Source: Brevundimonas sp.
GTDB lineage: Bacteria > Pseudomonadota > Alphaproteobacteria > Caulobacterales > Caulobacteraceae
Assembly: GCF_030704825.1 (NCBI RefSeq)
Contig: NZ_JAUYNX010000014.1
Span: forward strand, 248,001-312,000
Reading direction: 5' to 3'
Length of the DNA stretch: 64,000 nucleotides
Shown here one piece after another: positions 1 through 8,479 of the stretch (the stretch's first letter is position 1; every line of letters begins with the position of its first letter). Made by a program: the position numbers and the translations under genes. The notes beneath the pieces were generated by a model, which saw only the letters and a list, made by a program, of their open reading frames with translations, ran no database searches and was not told where the DNA came from.

Positions 1-801
1 GGTCATGGGGTCCAGCAGGTCCGCCAGCTTGGGCTTGTGATCCACGGCCAGGGATTCGCGGATCTCGATCACCTTGCGGCGGGCGGCGTCGGCCCCGAAC
101 AGCCGCGTCAGCACGGCCTCGGCCTGGGCCTCCCTGCCCTTGACGACCAGGAAACGCGGACTTTCCGGGATCAGCAGCAGGGCGAACAGATAGATGCCGG
201 CCGGAATGACCTGCAGCCAGAACATCCAGCGCCAGGCCGGGAGGTCCAGCCAGAACAGTTCGGTCGAGCCCCCGGCCGTCGCCGCCAGGGCGTAGTTGAC
301 CACGAAGGCGCCAGTCAGGCCGGTGATGATCATGATCTGCTGGACGCTGGACAGGCGGCCGCGGATGCTGGCCGGCGTCACCTCGGAGATGTAGGCCGGG
401 GCCAGCACGCTGGCGGCGCCGACGCCCAGGCCGCCGATGAAGCGGGCGAGGATGAAGTGCAACGAACTGTCGGCCGCGCCGGCCCAGAGGGCGCTGACGA
501 TGAACATCGCGGCGGCGAGAAGCATCACCGTCTTGCGCCCGATCAGGTCCGACAGCCGCCCGGCCACGAAGGCCCCGACCGCGCAGCCCAGCAGGATGGC
601 GCCGACATTGAAGCCGGTGCCCAGGGCCGACAGATTGAAGGCGCTCTCCAGCCCGTCCTGGGTGCCGTTGATCACCCCTGAATCGTAGCCGAACATGAAC
701 CCGCCGATCGTCGCCACCGCGACGATCAGGGCGATGAAGCCCATGTTGACGCGGTCTCTCCCCGCGATGTCGGGGCCCGTGGCCCCCGTCGGTCCTGCCA
801 T
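1..801 (-). CDS. MFS sugar porter, C-terminus outside the window
   Basis: Inner-membrane sugar:H+ symporter of the sugar porter family; the 267 residues visible cover the N-terminal half and central loop. Visible: hydrophobic TM1 followed by GFMFGYDSGVINGT, the loop motif GRLSDLIGRK between TM2 and TM3, and the family signature PESPRFLV after TM6. The ATG at 801 is preceded by GGGAGG five bases upstream. It lies 49 bases behind xylB on the same strand, so it is probably the last visible gene of xylX-xylB-porter and most likely imports D-xylose. Caulobacter carries a similar porter beside its xyl operon. Substrate is inferred from context; L-arabinose or glucose cannot be excluded. Confidence 0.88.
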   Translation of the reverse strand, partial: MAGPTGATGPDIAGRDRVNMGFIALIVAVATIGGFMFGYDSGVINGTQDGLESAFNLSALGTGFNVGAILLGCAVGAFVAGRLSDLIGRKTVMLLAAAMFIVSALWAGAADSSLHFILARFIGGLGVGAASVLAPAYISEVTPASIRGRLSSVQQIMIITGLTGAFVVNYALAATAGGSTELFWLDLPAWRWMFWLQVIPAGIYLFALLLIPESPRFLVVKGREAQAEAVLTRLFGADAARRKVIEIRESLAVDHKPKLADLLDPMT

Positions 802-850
802 TTCATCCTCCCTTGTGGGCTCTAGCGGCCCGATTTTGCGGATCGTCCAG

Positions 851-1609
851 CTATCTCCAGCCGGCGTCCACGAAATACTCATGTCCCGTGATGAAGCGGG
901 CGTCGTCCGAGGCCAGGAACATCGCCAGGGCGGCGACGTCCACGGGCTCGATCCGGCCCTTGAGGCACTGCGCGGCGACGATCTCCGCCTCGCCTTCCGG
1001 CGTGTACCATTTCATCTGCCGGGGGGTTTTCACATTTCCCGGCACGATACAGGCCACTCGCACCCCGTCCACGCCCAGCTCCCGCGCCAGGGCCCGCGTC
1101 ATGCCCTCGATGCCGGCCTTGGCGGTTTCGTAAAGGGACAGGTCGGGCAGGCCCAGATGCCAGCTGATCGAACCGAGATTGAGGATGACGCCGGAGCCCC
1201 TCTCGCGCATGCCCGCCGCGGCCGCCTGGGCGGCGAAATACAGATGACGCAGGTTCACGCCGATGCGGTCGTCCCAATAGGCCGGCGTGACTTCCGCGAG
1301 CGTGTGACGATCGTCGTTGGCGGCGTTGTTGATCAGCACGTCGATCGGCCCGTGCTCGGCGATCACGGCGTCCATCGTGGCGCGCAGGGCCTCCAGATCC
1401 GTCAGGTCGCAGGCGCGAAACACAGGGCACGGCTGGCAATCGCCCAGGCTGTCGACCAGCGCGATCGAGGCCTCCGCGGCGATATCCATGAAAATGACCC
1501 GGGCGCCCTGGCGGGCAAAGCCCTCGGTCAGGGCCGCGCCGATTCCCGAGCCGCCGCCGGTGACAACCACCAACCGGCCCTTCAACGATGGATAGATCGC
1601 GCCGCTCAC
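851..1609 (-). CDS. xylB: D-xylose 1-dehydrogenase (SDR family)
   Basis: NAD(P)-dependent oxidation of D-xylose to xylonolactone, first step of the oxidative xylose (Weimberg/Dahms-type) pathway in the cytoplasm. 252 residues, the usual length. Rossmann motif TGGGSGIG at residues 17-24, NNA at 95-97, catalytic Ser147, Tyr160 and Lys164 (YETAK). The sequence follows Caulobacter XylB closely as I recall it, including the opening AIYPSLKG and the end GHEYFVDAGWR. The GTG at 1609 overlaps the xylX stop in a GTGA arrangement, so translation is likely coupled; the longer reading frame upstream lies inside xylX and is not used. Confidence 0.93.
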   Translation of the reverse strand: MSGAIYPSLKGRLVVVTGGGSGIGAALTEGFARQGARVIFMDIAAEASIALVDSLGDCQPCPVFRACDLTDLEALRATMDAVIAEHGPIDVLINNAANDDRHTLAEVTPAYWDDRIGVNLRHLYFAAQAAAAGMRERGSGVILNLGSISWHLGLPDLSLYETAKAGIEGMTRALARELGVDGVRVACIVPGNVKTPRQMKWYTPEGEAEIVAAQCLKGRIEPVDVAALAMFLASDDARFITGHEYFVDAGWR

Positions 1610-2742
1610 AGCAGCCCCCGGCTGGCGAGGTTGGTCATCAGGCTGGCGATCCCGAACGTCCAGGGCGGCGCGCTCTCGCAGGAGGTCACGCGGTTGCGCA
1701 GGACGCCGAGCCGGGGCGAGGATACGCAAACCTCATCTCCTTGTTTATGGGTGAAGCCCTGGCCGGGAATGTCGCGATCGTCGATCGGGGCGAACATCGT
1801 GCCGAGATAGAGGGCGAAGCCGTCAGGGTATTGATGATTCGGGGACAGGGTCTGGCCCGCGAGGTCGAGCGGGTCGCGACTTATCAAGCGCATCGATGAC
1901 TGCCCCGAAAGCTCGAAACCGTCCTCGCCCGTCACCTTCAGCGAAACTACCGCGTTGCGGACGTCCTCAATGCCGAAGTCGGCGTCGAACAGGCGAATCC
2001 AGGGGCCTATGGCGGCTGAGGCGTTATTATCCTTGGCCTTGCCCAGAAGCAGGGCCGAGCGGCCCTCGATATCGCGGAGGTTGACGTCGTTTCCCAGCGC
2101 GGCGCCGACGGCCTGGCCGCGGGCGTTGCAGATCAGGACGACTTCGGGCTCAGGATTGTTCCAGGCGCTGTCGGATCGGACCCCGACGTCCTCGCCCCAG
2201 CCGACCGACGCCAACACTGGCGCCTTGGTGAAAATTTCCGCGTCCTTGCCGATCGCGACCTCGAGGTACTGGGACCAGAGACCTTCCTCGATCAGAACCG
2301 CCTTGAGTTGTTCGGCGCCTTCGGATCCCGGCCGCACCGCCGAAAGATCCGCGCCGACGCGGTCAGCCAGGGCGCGCCGTATGGTCTGGGCCGCACTGGC
2401 GTCGCCGCGCGCCCGTTCCTCGATCACCCGTTCGACGGCGGAGACGGCGAACGTCACGCCCGAAGCCTTGATGCACTGGAGATCCAGCGGCGACAGCAGT
2501 CTGGGCGTCGACCTGGCCGGGGAAGTCTCCAGCTCCAGCGCTTCCAGAGGACCGAGACTCTCTCCCGTCATGGATCCGGCATCGCCCTGGGCGATCGCCT
2601 GGGCGGTTGTGGGAGCCGATCGGGAGATGTCGATGACCTCGCCGCCTCTGACCAGAACGGGCGTGGGTCCTTCGGGTAGCAGGAGGCGGCCGAGGAATAC
2701 TCCTGCGCGCCAGTCCGCCGGCATGTCGTCAATCAGTCTCAA
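1606..2742 (-). CDS. xylX: 2-keto-3-deoxy-D-xylonate dehydratase (FAH superfamily)
   Basis: Converts 2-keto-3-deoxy-D-xylonate to alpha-ketoglutarate semialdehyde in the oxidative xylose pathway. 378 residues; fumarylacetoacetate hydrolase-type fold with the stretches VTFAVSAVERVIEERARGD, WNNPEPEVVL, GNDVNLRDIEGRSALLL and the end GIASLMTNLASRGLL, all closely matching Caulobacter XylX as I remember it. Start: TTG at 2742 has GGGGAGG seven bases upstream; the in-frame ATG at 2724 has no clear ribosome site, and longer extension runs into the operator region. First gene of xylX-xylB-porter; a TAGCGCTA operator and an ACCGGT box lie just upstream. Confidence 0.92.
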   Translation of the reverse strand: MRLIDDMPADWRAGVFLGRLLLPEGPTPVLVRGGEVIDISRSAPTTAQAIAQGDAGSMTGESLGPLEALELETSPARSTPRLLSPLDLQCIKASGVTFAVSAVERVIEERARGDASAAQTIRRALADRVGADLSAVRPGSEGAEQLKAVLIEEGLWSQYLEVAIGKDAEIFTKAPVLASVGWGEDVGVRSDSAWNNPEPEVVLICNARGQAVGAALGNDVNLRDIEGRSALLLGKAKDNNASAAIGPWIRLFDADFGIEDVRNAVVSLKVTGEDGFELSGQSSMRLISRDPLDLAGQTLSPNHQYPDGFALYLGTMFAPIDDRDIPGQGFTHKQGDEVCVSSPRLGVLRNRVTSCESAPPWTFGIASLMTNLASRGLL

Positions 2743-2774
2743 GAACCAGCCTCCCCGTCCACGTACTGGCGACG

Positions 2775-2789
2775 TGGTAGCGCTAACAT
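2775..2789. promoter_or_regulatory. Predicted XylR-type LacI operator, TGGTAGCGCTAACAT
   Basis: Palindromic core TAGCGCTA at 2778-2785 with flanks TGG and ACAT. On the other strand it reads ATGTTAGCGCTACCA, which is the Caulobacter xylose-operon (XylR) box as I remember it. It lies 33 bases upstream of the xylX start codon, a position suited to repression. The same core recurs at 48602 and 63091. Confidence 0.75.
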
Positions 2790-2800
2790 CGCGGACGCCA

Positions 2801-2812
2801 CTACCGGTGTCA
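2801..2812 (-). promoter_or_regulatory. ACCGGT-centred operator, inverted copy
   Basis: Reads TGACACCGGTAG on the minus strand, matching the copies at 2875 and 4789. Its palindromic centre ACCGGT is typical of LacI-family sites. It lies between the xylX box and the GH43-facing copy. Confidence 0.5.
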
Positions 2813-2874
2813 ACGTGTCTGAGGCCGGGCCCCGGTTCGGCAGGCCGGATTCCACCAATGGCCGCCGGCATGAC

Positions 2875-2892
2875 ATGACACCGGTAGCAAAA
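2875..2892 (+). promoter_or_regulatory. ACCGGT-centred operator upstream of GH43
   Basis: An 18-base block, ATGACACCGGTAGCAAAA, repeated exactly at 4789-4806 in front of the next TBDR gene. The centre ACCGGT is palindromic. Exact repetition in two intergenic regions of one module suggests a shared LacI-family regulator. Confidence 0.6.
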
Positions 2893-3060
2893 GCTGGATT
2901 CGGCCGGAAAAGTATTATTATATCACCTCTGTTGTCGGAAACCGGCAGGCCGTCGACCCTGCCCACAATCCGGAGAGGACGATCCCGCCGATCGATCCCT
3001 TCCTATGTTAGCGACCTCGTCGGCCGCCTACTCGCAACCTTAATCACCAAGGGCCTTCTC

Positions 3061-4683
3061 ATGAATTCGATCCATCGCCGTTCGGCCCTTGCCGGCCTTC
3101 TCGGCGGCGTCGCCGGGGCCGCCCTGCCGGTCCGGGCCGCCTTCGCGCAAAGCAATGAACAGGCCGCGGCGCTCGGGCGAGAATGGTCGAACATGCGCTG
3201 GCGGCGGGGCATCGAAAACCAGCGCATGGCCGATCTCGGAGACGGGACGTTCCTGAACCCGATCATGTCCGGGGACCATCCGGACCCGTCGATCCTCAAG
3301 GACGGCGACGACTACTACATGACCTTCTCGTCCTTCGAGTCGGTGCCGGGCATCCACATCTGGCATTCGAGGGATCTGGTGAACTGGACTCCCGTCACCG
3401 CCGCCCTGACGAAGAACATCGGCTCGGTCTGGGCGCCGGAATTGTGCAAGCACGGCGACCGCTACTTCGTCTACATCCCGGCGCGCTTCCCGGACTATCG
3501 CTCCAGCTACGTGATCTGGGCGGACAGCATCGAGGGGCCCTGGAGCGATCCCGTCGACCTCAAGCTTCCGGCCCACATCGACCCCGGCCACGCGGTGGGC
3601 GAGGACGGCAAACGCTATCTGTTCCTGAGCGGCGGCGACCGGGTGAAGCTGACTGACGACGGTCTGGCGACCGACGGCGCGCCCGAACATGTCTACGATC
3701 CGTGGCGCTATCCGGACGACTGGATCGTCGAGGGCTTCGCCCCGGAAGGACCGAAGATCACCCGTCATGGCGACTGGTTCTACATGATCACGGCCGTGGG
3801 CGGCACGGCCGGTCCGCCGACGGGACATATGGTGATCGCCGCCCGGTCGCGATCCATCGACGGGCCGTGGGAGAACTGCCCCCACAACCCGATCGTCCGC
3901 ACCGTCTCGGGCGCCGAGAAATGGTGGTCGCGGGGCCACGCCACCTTGGTGGAGGGGCCGGACGGAAGCTGGTGGATGGTCTATCACGGCTATGAGAACG
4001 CCTTCTGGACCCTCGGCCGCCAGACGCTGCTGGATCCGATCGAATGGACCGACGACGGCTGGTTCCGGGCGAAGGGCGGCGACCTCGCCCGGCCCATCGC
4101 CAAGCCTGGAAGCGGCGAGGCCCTGCCGCACGGGATGGCGCTGTCGGACGACTTCTCGACCGACAAGTTTGGGCTGCAGTGGAGCTTGTACGATCCGCAG
4201 GCCGACGAGGGGGCGCGCCTGACCCGGCGCGACGGCGCCCTGCACATGCGCGCCAAGGGAACGGCGCCCAGCAACTGTTCGCCCCTGACCTTCGTGCAGG
4301 GCGATCTGGCCTATGAGATCGAGGTAGAGATCGAGATCGATCCCGGTGTCACGGCCGGCGTGATCCTGTTCTATGACCGGGCGCTTTACGGGGGCCTGGG
4401 CTTCGACGCGCATCGCTTCGTCACTCATCAATACGGGATCGAGCGGGGCCGGCCCGCCAACCCGAACGGCCAGCGCATGTTCATGCGCCTGACCAACGCC
4501 TACAATGTGGTCTACTTCGACACGAGCCCGGACGGGATCAACTGGAAGCGGTTCGACCGCCAGATGGAAGTGTCGGGCTACCACCACAATGTGCGCGGCG
4601 GATTCATGATGTTGCGCCCCGGCATCTATGCAGCCGGCGAGGGCGAGGCGCGGTTCAGGAACTTCAGGTTCCGGGCGCTCTAG
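3061..4683 (+). CDS. GH43 family xylosidase/arabinofuranosidase, exported
   Basis: 540-residue five-bladed propeller hydrolase likely to remove xylose or arabinose from (arabino)xylo-oligosaccharides in the periplasm. Twin-arginine type leader (HRRSALAGLLGG...AFAQ, residues 5-30). The GH43 catalytic triad is visible: base Asp75 in DHPDPS, Asp174 in HIDPGH, general acid Glu229 in PEGPKI. Residues about 345-540 look like the concanavalin-type C-terminal domain found in GH43 beta-xylosidases. The start at 3061 is chosen because the leader begins there; the frame is open further upstream but that part is not protein-like. Followed after 247 bases by a TBDR. Beta-xylosidase versus arabinofuranosidase cannot be settled from sequence alone. 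Confidence 0.88.
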   Translation: MNSIHRRSALAGLLGGVAGAALPVRAAFAQSNEQAAALGREWSNMRWRRGIENQRMADLGDGTFLNPIMSGDHPDPSILKDGDDYYMTFSSFESVPGIHIWHSRDLVNWTPVTAALTKNIGSVWAPELCKHGDRYFVYIPARFPDYRSSYVIWADSIEGPWSDPVDLKLPAHIDPGHAVGEDGKRYLFLSGGDRVKLTDDGLATDGAPEHVYDPWRYPDDWIVEGFAPEGPKITRHGDWFYMITAVGGTAGPPTGHMVIAARSRSIDGPWENCPHNPIVRTVSGAEKWWSRGHATLVEGPDGSWWMVYHGYENAFWTLGRQTLLDPIEWTDDGWFRAKGGDLARPIAKPGSGEALPHGMALSDDFSTDKFGLQWSLYDPQADEGARLTRRDGALHMRAKGTAPSNCSPLTFVQGDLAYEIEVEIEIDPGVTAGVILFYDRALYGGLGFDAHRFVTHQYGIERGRPANPNGQRMFMRLTNAYNVVYFDTSPDGINWKRFDRQMEVSGYHHNVRGGFMMLRPGIYAAGEGEARFRNFRFRAL

Positions 4684-4788
4684 GGCGTTCGTCGACCGGT
4701 CGATGTCGTCGACCGAAGGTGTCGCCAGCAGGCCGGGGAACCTCGTTTGAGGAATTCCCGGGGCGCCAGCAGCCGTTGGGACTCCAAA

Positions 4789-4806
4789 ATGACACCGGTA
4801 GCAAAA
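4789..4806 (+). promoter_or_regulatory. ACCGGT-centred operator upstream of the TBDR
   Basis: Exact 18-base copy of the block at 2875-2892, placed 124 bases before the TBDR start codon. Suggests the TBDR has its own promoter controlled together with GH43. The rest of the 247-base gap contains a small hairpin at about 4730-4760 without a T-run. Confidence 0.6.
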
Positions 4807-4930
4807 ACTCCTTGTCGTGCCCCAAATCGTATCATACTACTTTTTGAGCAGGGCCCGTTCGGGGTCGGGCGAGCCGGTTTATCAGCCCGTTAGAGGCTGG
4901 AGGTCGTCGGGAAACGCGGAGGGAATCAAG

Positions 4931-7900
4931 GTGCAGAACCATCTCAAGACACAGTTGCGTTTGGCCGCGTCCGGAGGGGCTCTTTGCCTCGCCGCGATGC
5001 TCGCGGCGTCCCCGGCGTTCGCTCAGGAAGCCCCGGCGCCAGAGACTTCGTCGCTCGACGACGTCATCGTCACCGGCATCCGGGGCTCGCTGGCGAGCGC
5101 CCTTAACGAGAAGCGGCGCTCGAACACCATCGTCGACGTCATCAACGCGGAAGACATCGCCGACTTCCCGGACGCAAACTTGGCGGAGTCCCTTCAGCGG
5201 TTGCCCGGCGTTTCGATCGACCGGGAAAATGGCGAGGGCAACGCCATCTCCGTGCGGGGCCTGGGTGGCGACTTCACCCGGGTTCGGCTGAACGGTCTGG
5301 AGACCTTGTCGACGTCGGGGGCCAGCAATGCCGACGGCGCCCTGCGCCGCGACCGCGGCTTCGCCTTCAACACCTTCGCCTCGGAGCTCTTTAACTCGCT
5401 CAAGGTGCAGAAGTCAGCCGATGCCCAGACCGACGAAGGCAGCCTCGGCGCCACGGTCGACCTGATCTCGGGCCGCCCCTTCGACTTCAGCAGCCGGCGC
5501 TTCGCCTTCTCGGCGCAGGACGCCTATTACGAGAACGGGGGAACCCACAATCCTCGCTTCGCCCTGCTGGTCTCGGATCGCTGGGACACCCCGCTCGGCG
5601 AATTCGGCGTGCTCGGATCGATCGCTTACAACGAGCGCAATCAGTCCAGCGACAGCTTCTCACGGCCTGTCGGCGGCCATGAATACACCTACCGCGGCTC
5701 GACCTTCAACAATGTGTCGGGCGGCGCATCAACGGACCCCCAGGGTTTCGCCCTGCCGACCAATGTCAATCCGGCCCTGGTTCTTCCGCGCGTCACCAAT
5801 CCCGAAGCTCTGGGCTATCTGATCGGCTCAAATCCCGCCGCTTACGAGCTGCTTTACGGGCCGAACAACTATCGCGGCTCGCTGGTCCATATCCCGTCTC
5901 TCGCCTCGCTTCAGCATAGGGAGATCGAGCAGGATCGCACCGGCGCGACCCTGTCGTTCCAGTGGCGGCCGGCGTCGTCGACCCTGGTCAGCGTGGACAA
6001 CCTCTATTCCGAAATGTCGTCGACCTCGACGAACTATCAACTCGGGCCTGTCGGCCTGAACCGGAACAACACCAACGGCAACCGCAACATCACGTCGTTC
6101 AGCTACAACACCTTCCCGACGACATCGGCCGGCAACAACAGCTACCGTAACCGCCGCGGTTCCTACCCAAGCTGTACGTTCCAGGCGGCAACGGATTTCC
6201 GCGACGAGATCGACTGCGGCCAGAGCTTGTACGGGAGCACGCCGATCTACACGACCGCGCCGGGCGCCACGAACAACAACCTCCTGGCGAACACGGGCAG
6301 CTTCAATCCCAACAACCTGGAAGTGTACGACTACTATAATCAACCCACATCAGTAGGTTACGTTCCGCATCCGAACTTTCTGGCCATGCGGGGGCCCTTC
6401 ATTGGGCGCCCGTCCGTTCGGTTGATCGACGCGGGGCTCAGCGAGACAGGGGCGAACGCCGATTATCTCGTTCTGGGCAACGTCGACATGCGTTCCGCCG
6501 TCGACCAAGGCGCCTATACGACCAAGTTCAGCCAGAACTCGATCAATATCGAGCACGACTTCAACGACGCCTTCCGCATGGTCGCCCTGTTCGGGGTTTC
6601 GGAATCGACCAATGAAAACGAGGGACTGCTGGCGGACTTCATCCGACTGGATTCCGGTCAGGGCGTCCCGGGGGACGACTATTTCGTCTTCGACGCCCGC
6701 GTGGGCGACATCCCGCTGATGGATTTCGGCTTCGACACGGTCGATCCCGACAACTGGGACTTCGTCAAGGGCTATTCGGCGCTGCGTCATTACCGGACGG
6801 TGACGGAGAATGGCTACAGCACCGCCAAGATCGACTTCGCCTGGGACGTCCATGATGACGTCACCCTCCGGTTCGGCGTCGGCCAACGGAAGTTCGACTT
6901 CTACTACACACGCTTTGAGCGCCTGATAGCCGACACCTATAATCCCAGCCTGCTGGAAGGCGTCGCGACCGGCCTCGCGCCGGCGACGACCGTGGGTCAG
7001 ATGGGCCAGATCGTGTCATGGGGCCAAGGCCTCGATGTGCCCGACGGCATGCCGACCGAATTCTTCGCGCCCAACCTCGCGGCGTTCCAGGACCGGTTCG
7101 GGTTCGACTGCGATTGCATCAACGAGTGGGGCGACTGGCGGCTGTCGGATCTTCGCAACGGCGGCGCCAATACCTTCTGGGTCGATGAGACGGACACGTC
7201 CTACTATGCCCAGGTCGACTTCCGGATCCCGATTTTCGGCCGCGATCTGCGCGGGAACTACGGCGTCCGCATCGCCGAAACCAGCGTGGAGGCGCGGGGC
7301 CGTTCGCCAAGCGGACGCGGGATCGAGAACAGCAACGACTACACCGACACCCTGCCGTCGGTGAACCTGATCTACGAGATTTCGGACTCCCTGCTGGTCC
7401 GGTTCGCCGCGGCCCAGGTCATGGCCCGGCCCCAGTTGCTGGCCCTTCACCCCGGGGTCACCAACTTCACTGTTCCCGTTGGCATCGCCGGCGCGCCGGC
7501 CGACTTCGATGGTTCGAACGCACGAATTACGCTCGGCAATACGAGGTTGAAGCCGTTTCGGGCGAACAACCTCGACTTCAACATCGAATGGTATTTCGCC
7601 GAAGACGCGCTGTTTTCGGTTTCGGTCTTCCACAAGGAGATCGAAAGCTTCCCGCAGGTCGTCCTTCGCGAAGCCACCCTGAGCGAACTCTTCGATCCGG
7701 AGGCGATCGCCAACCTGCGTGCGGCCTTCGACGGCCTCACCGACGTCGCATCGGACAGCCGGCGCGCCTATATCGACGCCGATCTGCCGTTCTCGGTGCG
7801 CCAGTTCAACGACGCGCCCGGCGGTTCCCTGACCGGTTATGAGGTGATCTATCAGCAGAACTTCACCTTCCTGCCGGGCTTCTGGGCGAATTTCGGCGTG

Positions 7901-8341
7901 CAGGCGAACTACACCCACATCGACTCCGAACTCGAATACATCCTCGATCCGGCCCGGAACCTGACCGGTACGGCGCCCTTCCTCGGCGCCTCGCCGGAAG
8001 CCTTTAACGCCACTGTCTTCTACGAAGTCCCGCGGTGGAGCGCCCGGGTCTCCGCCGCCTACCGCGCCGCCTACCAGACGACCTATCCGCTGGCCGCCGG
8101 CAGCTGCGATCCGGGACAATGCGATTCGCCGCTGATCAATGACTTCGTCGGCAGCGACGACACCCTGCACGTGGATGCCTCGTTCACCTACAAGATGACG
8201 GACAACGTCACGATCACGGCGGAGGCGCTGAACCTGACGGACCAGGCCGACAGCCGCTGGGGCTACCAGGACGATCCCGTCGTCTCCAGCTACGCCAAGA
8301 CCGGACGTCAGTATTTCGTGGGCGCCCGCTTCTCGTTCTGA
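4931..8341 (+). CDS. TonB-dependent receptor, xylan-module type
   Basis: 1136-residue outer-membrane beta-barrel for TonB-driven uptake of large ligands, here probably xylo-oligosaccharides. Signal peptide (residues 1-31, ending AFAQ), TonB-box-like DDVIVTGIR at about 43-51, plug domain with LQRLPGVSIDRENGEG, SVRGLGGDF and LGATVDLISGRPFDF, then a long barrel ending in the aromatic motif YFVGARFSF. The GTG at 4931 has GGAGGG about seven bases upstream; the frame is open back to 4817 but lacks leader character there. Followed by a strong terminator at 8392. No halogenase lies next to this receptor, unlike the other two TBDRs in the window. Confidence 0.92.
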   Translation: MQNHLKTQLRLAASGGALCLAAMLAASPAFAQEAPAPETSSLDDVIVTGIRGSLASALNEKRRSNTIVDVINAEDIADFPDANLAESLQRLPGVSIDRENGEGNAISVRGLGGDFTRVRLNGLETLSTSGASNADGALRRDRGFAFNTFASELFNSLKVQKSADAQTDEGSLGATVDLISGRPFDFSSRRFAFSAQDAYYENGGTHNPRFALLVSDRWDTPLGEFGVLGSIAYNERNQSSDSFSRPVGGHEYTYRGSTFNNVSGGASTDPQGFALPTNVNPALVLPRVTNPEALGYLIGSNPAAYELLYGPNNYRGSLVHIPSLASLQHREIEQDRTGATLSFQWRPASSTLVSVDNLYSEMSSTSTNYQLGPVGLNRNNTNGNRNITSFSYNTFPTTSAGNNSYRNRRGSYPSCTFQAATDFRDEIDCGQSLYGSTPIYTTAPGATNNNLLANTGSFNPNNLEVYDYYNQPTSVGYVPHPNFLAMRGPFIGRPSVRLIDAGLSETGANADYLVLGNVDMRSAVDQGAYTTKFSQNSINIEHDFNDAFRMVALFGVSESTNENEGLLADFIRLDSGQGVPGDDYFVFDARVGDIPLMDFGFDTVDPDNWDFVKGYSALRHYRTVTENGYSTAKIDFAWDVHDDVTLRFGVGQRKFDFYYTRFERLIADTYNPSLLEGVATGLAPATTVGQMGQIVSWGQGLDVPDGMPTEFFAPNLAAFQDRFGFDCDCINEWGDWRLSDLRNGGANTFWVDETDTSYYAQVDFRIPIFGRDLRGNYGVRIAETSVEARGRSPSGRGIENSNDYTDTLPSVNLIYEISDSLLVRFAAAQVMARPQLLALHPGVTNFTVPVGIAGAPADFDGSNARITLGNTRLKPFRANNLDFNIEWYFAEDALFSVSVFHKEIESFPQVVLREATLSELFDPEAIANLRAAFDGLTDVASDSRRAYIDADLPFSVRQFNDAPGGSLTGYEVIYQQNFTFLPGFWANFGVQANYTHIDSELEYILDPARNLTGTAPFLGASPEAFNATVFYEVPRWSARVSAAYRAAYQTTYPLAAGSCDPGQCDSPLINDFVGSDDTLHVDASFTYKMTDNVTITAEALNLTDQADSRWGYQDDPVVSSYAKTGRQYFVGARFSF

Positions 8342-8391
8342 TCGCGGACACTCAGGTTGGACAGTCCTCCCAAGGGTTCCTGTCCATACTT

Positions 8392-8426
8392 GGAGCGCCG
8401 CCTGGCGTCGGGCGGCGCTCCTTTTT
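8392..8426 (+). terminator. Rho-independent terminator after the first TBDR
   Basis: Perfect 11-base-pair stem GGAGCGCCGCC / GGCGGCGCTCC around a short loop, followed directly by TTTTT. It ends the GH43-TBDR unit and separates it from the convergent MFS gene. Confidence 0.88.
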
Positions 8427-8479
8427 ACGCGGAGGGTCGTCCGGCGATTTCAGGTCGGTCCGTCGATGACCTGCCGCAG

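Larger units (their letters stand above)
2743..3060. promoter_or_regulatory. Divergent control region between xylX and the GH43 gene
   Basis: A 318-base gap between divergent genes with no convincing coding sequence. It holds a TAGCGCTA box (2775-2789) nearest xylX, an inverted ACCGGT box (2801-2812) and a forward ACCGGT box (2875-2892) nearer GH43. The rest (about 2893-3060) is AT-richer at 2905-2935 and then featureless to me. The GH43 reading frame stays open upstream to 2815, but the signal peptide begins at 3061. Confidence 0.75.

Noticed and set aside
3040..4587. Long open frame opposite GH43
   Set aside because: Antisense shadow in GC-rich DNA; the sense strand has GH43 catalytic motifs and a leader.
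4729..4760. Hairpin after GH43 considered as a terminator
   Set aside because: Bulged stem and no T-run.
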